A DNA stretch of 21,381 nucleotides from an uncultured Clostridia bacterium. Its GTDB lineage: Bacteria > Bacillota > Clostridia > Peptostreptococcales > Anaerovoracaceae. The number at the start of each line of letters is the position of its first letter. Position 1 is the first letter of the stretch. The notes beneath the pieces are model-generated. The model had not been told where the DNA came from and made no database searches. It saw nothing but the letters and a program-made list of their open reading frames with translations. The DNA lies in contig CALDNM010000217.1 of NCBI GenBank assembly GCA_937915045.1, forward strand, positions 1-21,381, given 5' to 3'. Made by a program: the position numbers and the translations under genes. This document shows positions 21,262 to 21,381 of this stretch, in pieces.

Positions 21262-21381
21262 TCAGTAAGTGACAAAACTTAGCGCGGAACCGTGCCACAC
21301 GTCTAGATCGATGTGCTGCACACCGCCGCTGTAACCTTTCATGATCCCATTATAAGAGTACTGACAGAACGTCCATTTCTT
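21262..21381 (-). CDS. C-terminal end of a probable GH25-type muramidase (truncated by window end)
   Basis: The - strand reads open from the window edge to a TGA at 21262, giving 39 residues starting KKWTFCQYSYNGIMKGYSGG and ending with IDLDVWHGSALSFVTY. The pattern W-x-F-x-Q-Y-S, G-x-x-x-G, then (I/V)DLDV followed by a small-residue turn is the typical C-terminal strand and turn of glycoside hydrolase 25 lysozymes, which cleave the glycan backbone of peptidoglycan. It converges on the FAD oxidoreductase gene across a shared terminator. Most of the protein lies outside the window, so catalytic residues and signal peptide cannot be checked. Confidence 0.6.
   Translation of the reverse strand, partial: KKWTFCQYSYNGIMKGYSGGVQHIDLDVWHGSALSFVTY

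Noticed and set aside
1..21381. Mobile element, prophage or defence island
   Set aside because: No transposase, integrase, toxin-antitoxin, restriction or phage-type genes and no flanking long repeats; the gene content is mainly metabolic and housekeeping.

Overview
The window looks like a chromosomal segment from an anaerobic, moderate-GC member of the Bacillota, most likely class Clostridia. The supporting signs are strong GGAGG-type ribosome sites, a DUF1292 protein, YesN/LytS and AgrC/LytTR two-component pairs, a lipoprotein zinc-type ABC importer, and many short intergenic gaps with intrinsic terminators. The genus cannot be fixed from the sequence alone. I see no tRNA, rRNA, CRISPR array, integrase, transposase or prophage gene. 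Every intergenic stretch is shorter than 300 bases.

Left part (1-4300, + strand): the 3' end of an alpha/beta hydrolase, then a divergent serine hydroxymethyltransferase-family enzyme behind a potentially structured leader. A terminator hairpin follows, then a soluble two-component pair: a cupin-PocR-LytS-type kinase fusion and a YesN-type (REC plus AraC) regulator, overlapping by four bases. The layout suggests a small sensing and response unit around an amino-acid or one-carbon related enzyme.

Middle left (4323-9764, - strand): a DAPG-hydrolase-like protein whose metal site looks eroded; a ZnuA-ZnuC-ZnuB metal importer operon; and an AgrC-like kinase with a LytTR regulator but no agrB/agrD peptide genes in the window. 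Back-to-back promoters separate the regulator operon from the next block.

Middle (9897-13586, + strand): a 740-residue membrane-anchored 5'-nucleotidase-fold protein in which essentially all metal-binding residues are replaced (a probable pseudoenzyme), then rdgB (house-cleaning nucleotide pyrophosphatase) and a YihY/BrkB membrane protein. A strong bidirectional terminator closes this block and the convergent serA.

Right part: serA (-) and serC (+) diverge from a compact region where two face-to-face promoters lie inside a nested palindrome, a strong candidate for a shared serine-biosynthesis operator. serC overlaps a D,D-carboxypeptidase gene by four bases. Then come uvrC, a small acidic DUF1292 protein and a COG2509-type FAD-dependent oxidoreductase, each with its own signals. 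The right edge holds the C-terminal end of a probable GH25 muramidase on the - strand.

The items most worth a second look are the 5'-nucleotidase pseudoenzyme, the serA/serC nested dyad, the atypical SHMT with its leader and cupin-PocR kinase, and two intercistronic terminator hairpins that sit directly before a ribosome site with no room for a promoter. I did not find a clearly new multi-gene defence or mobile system.
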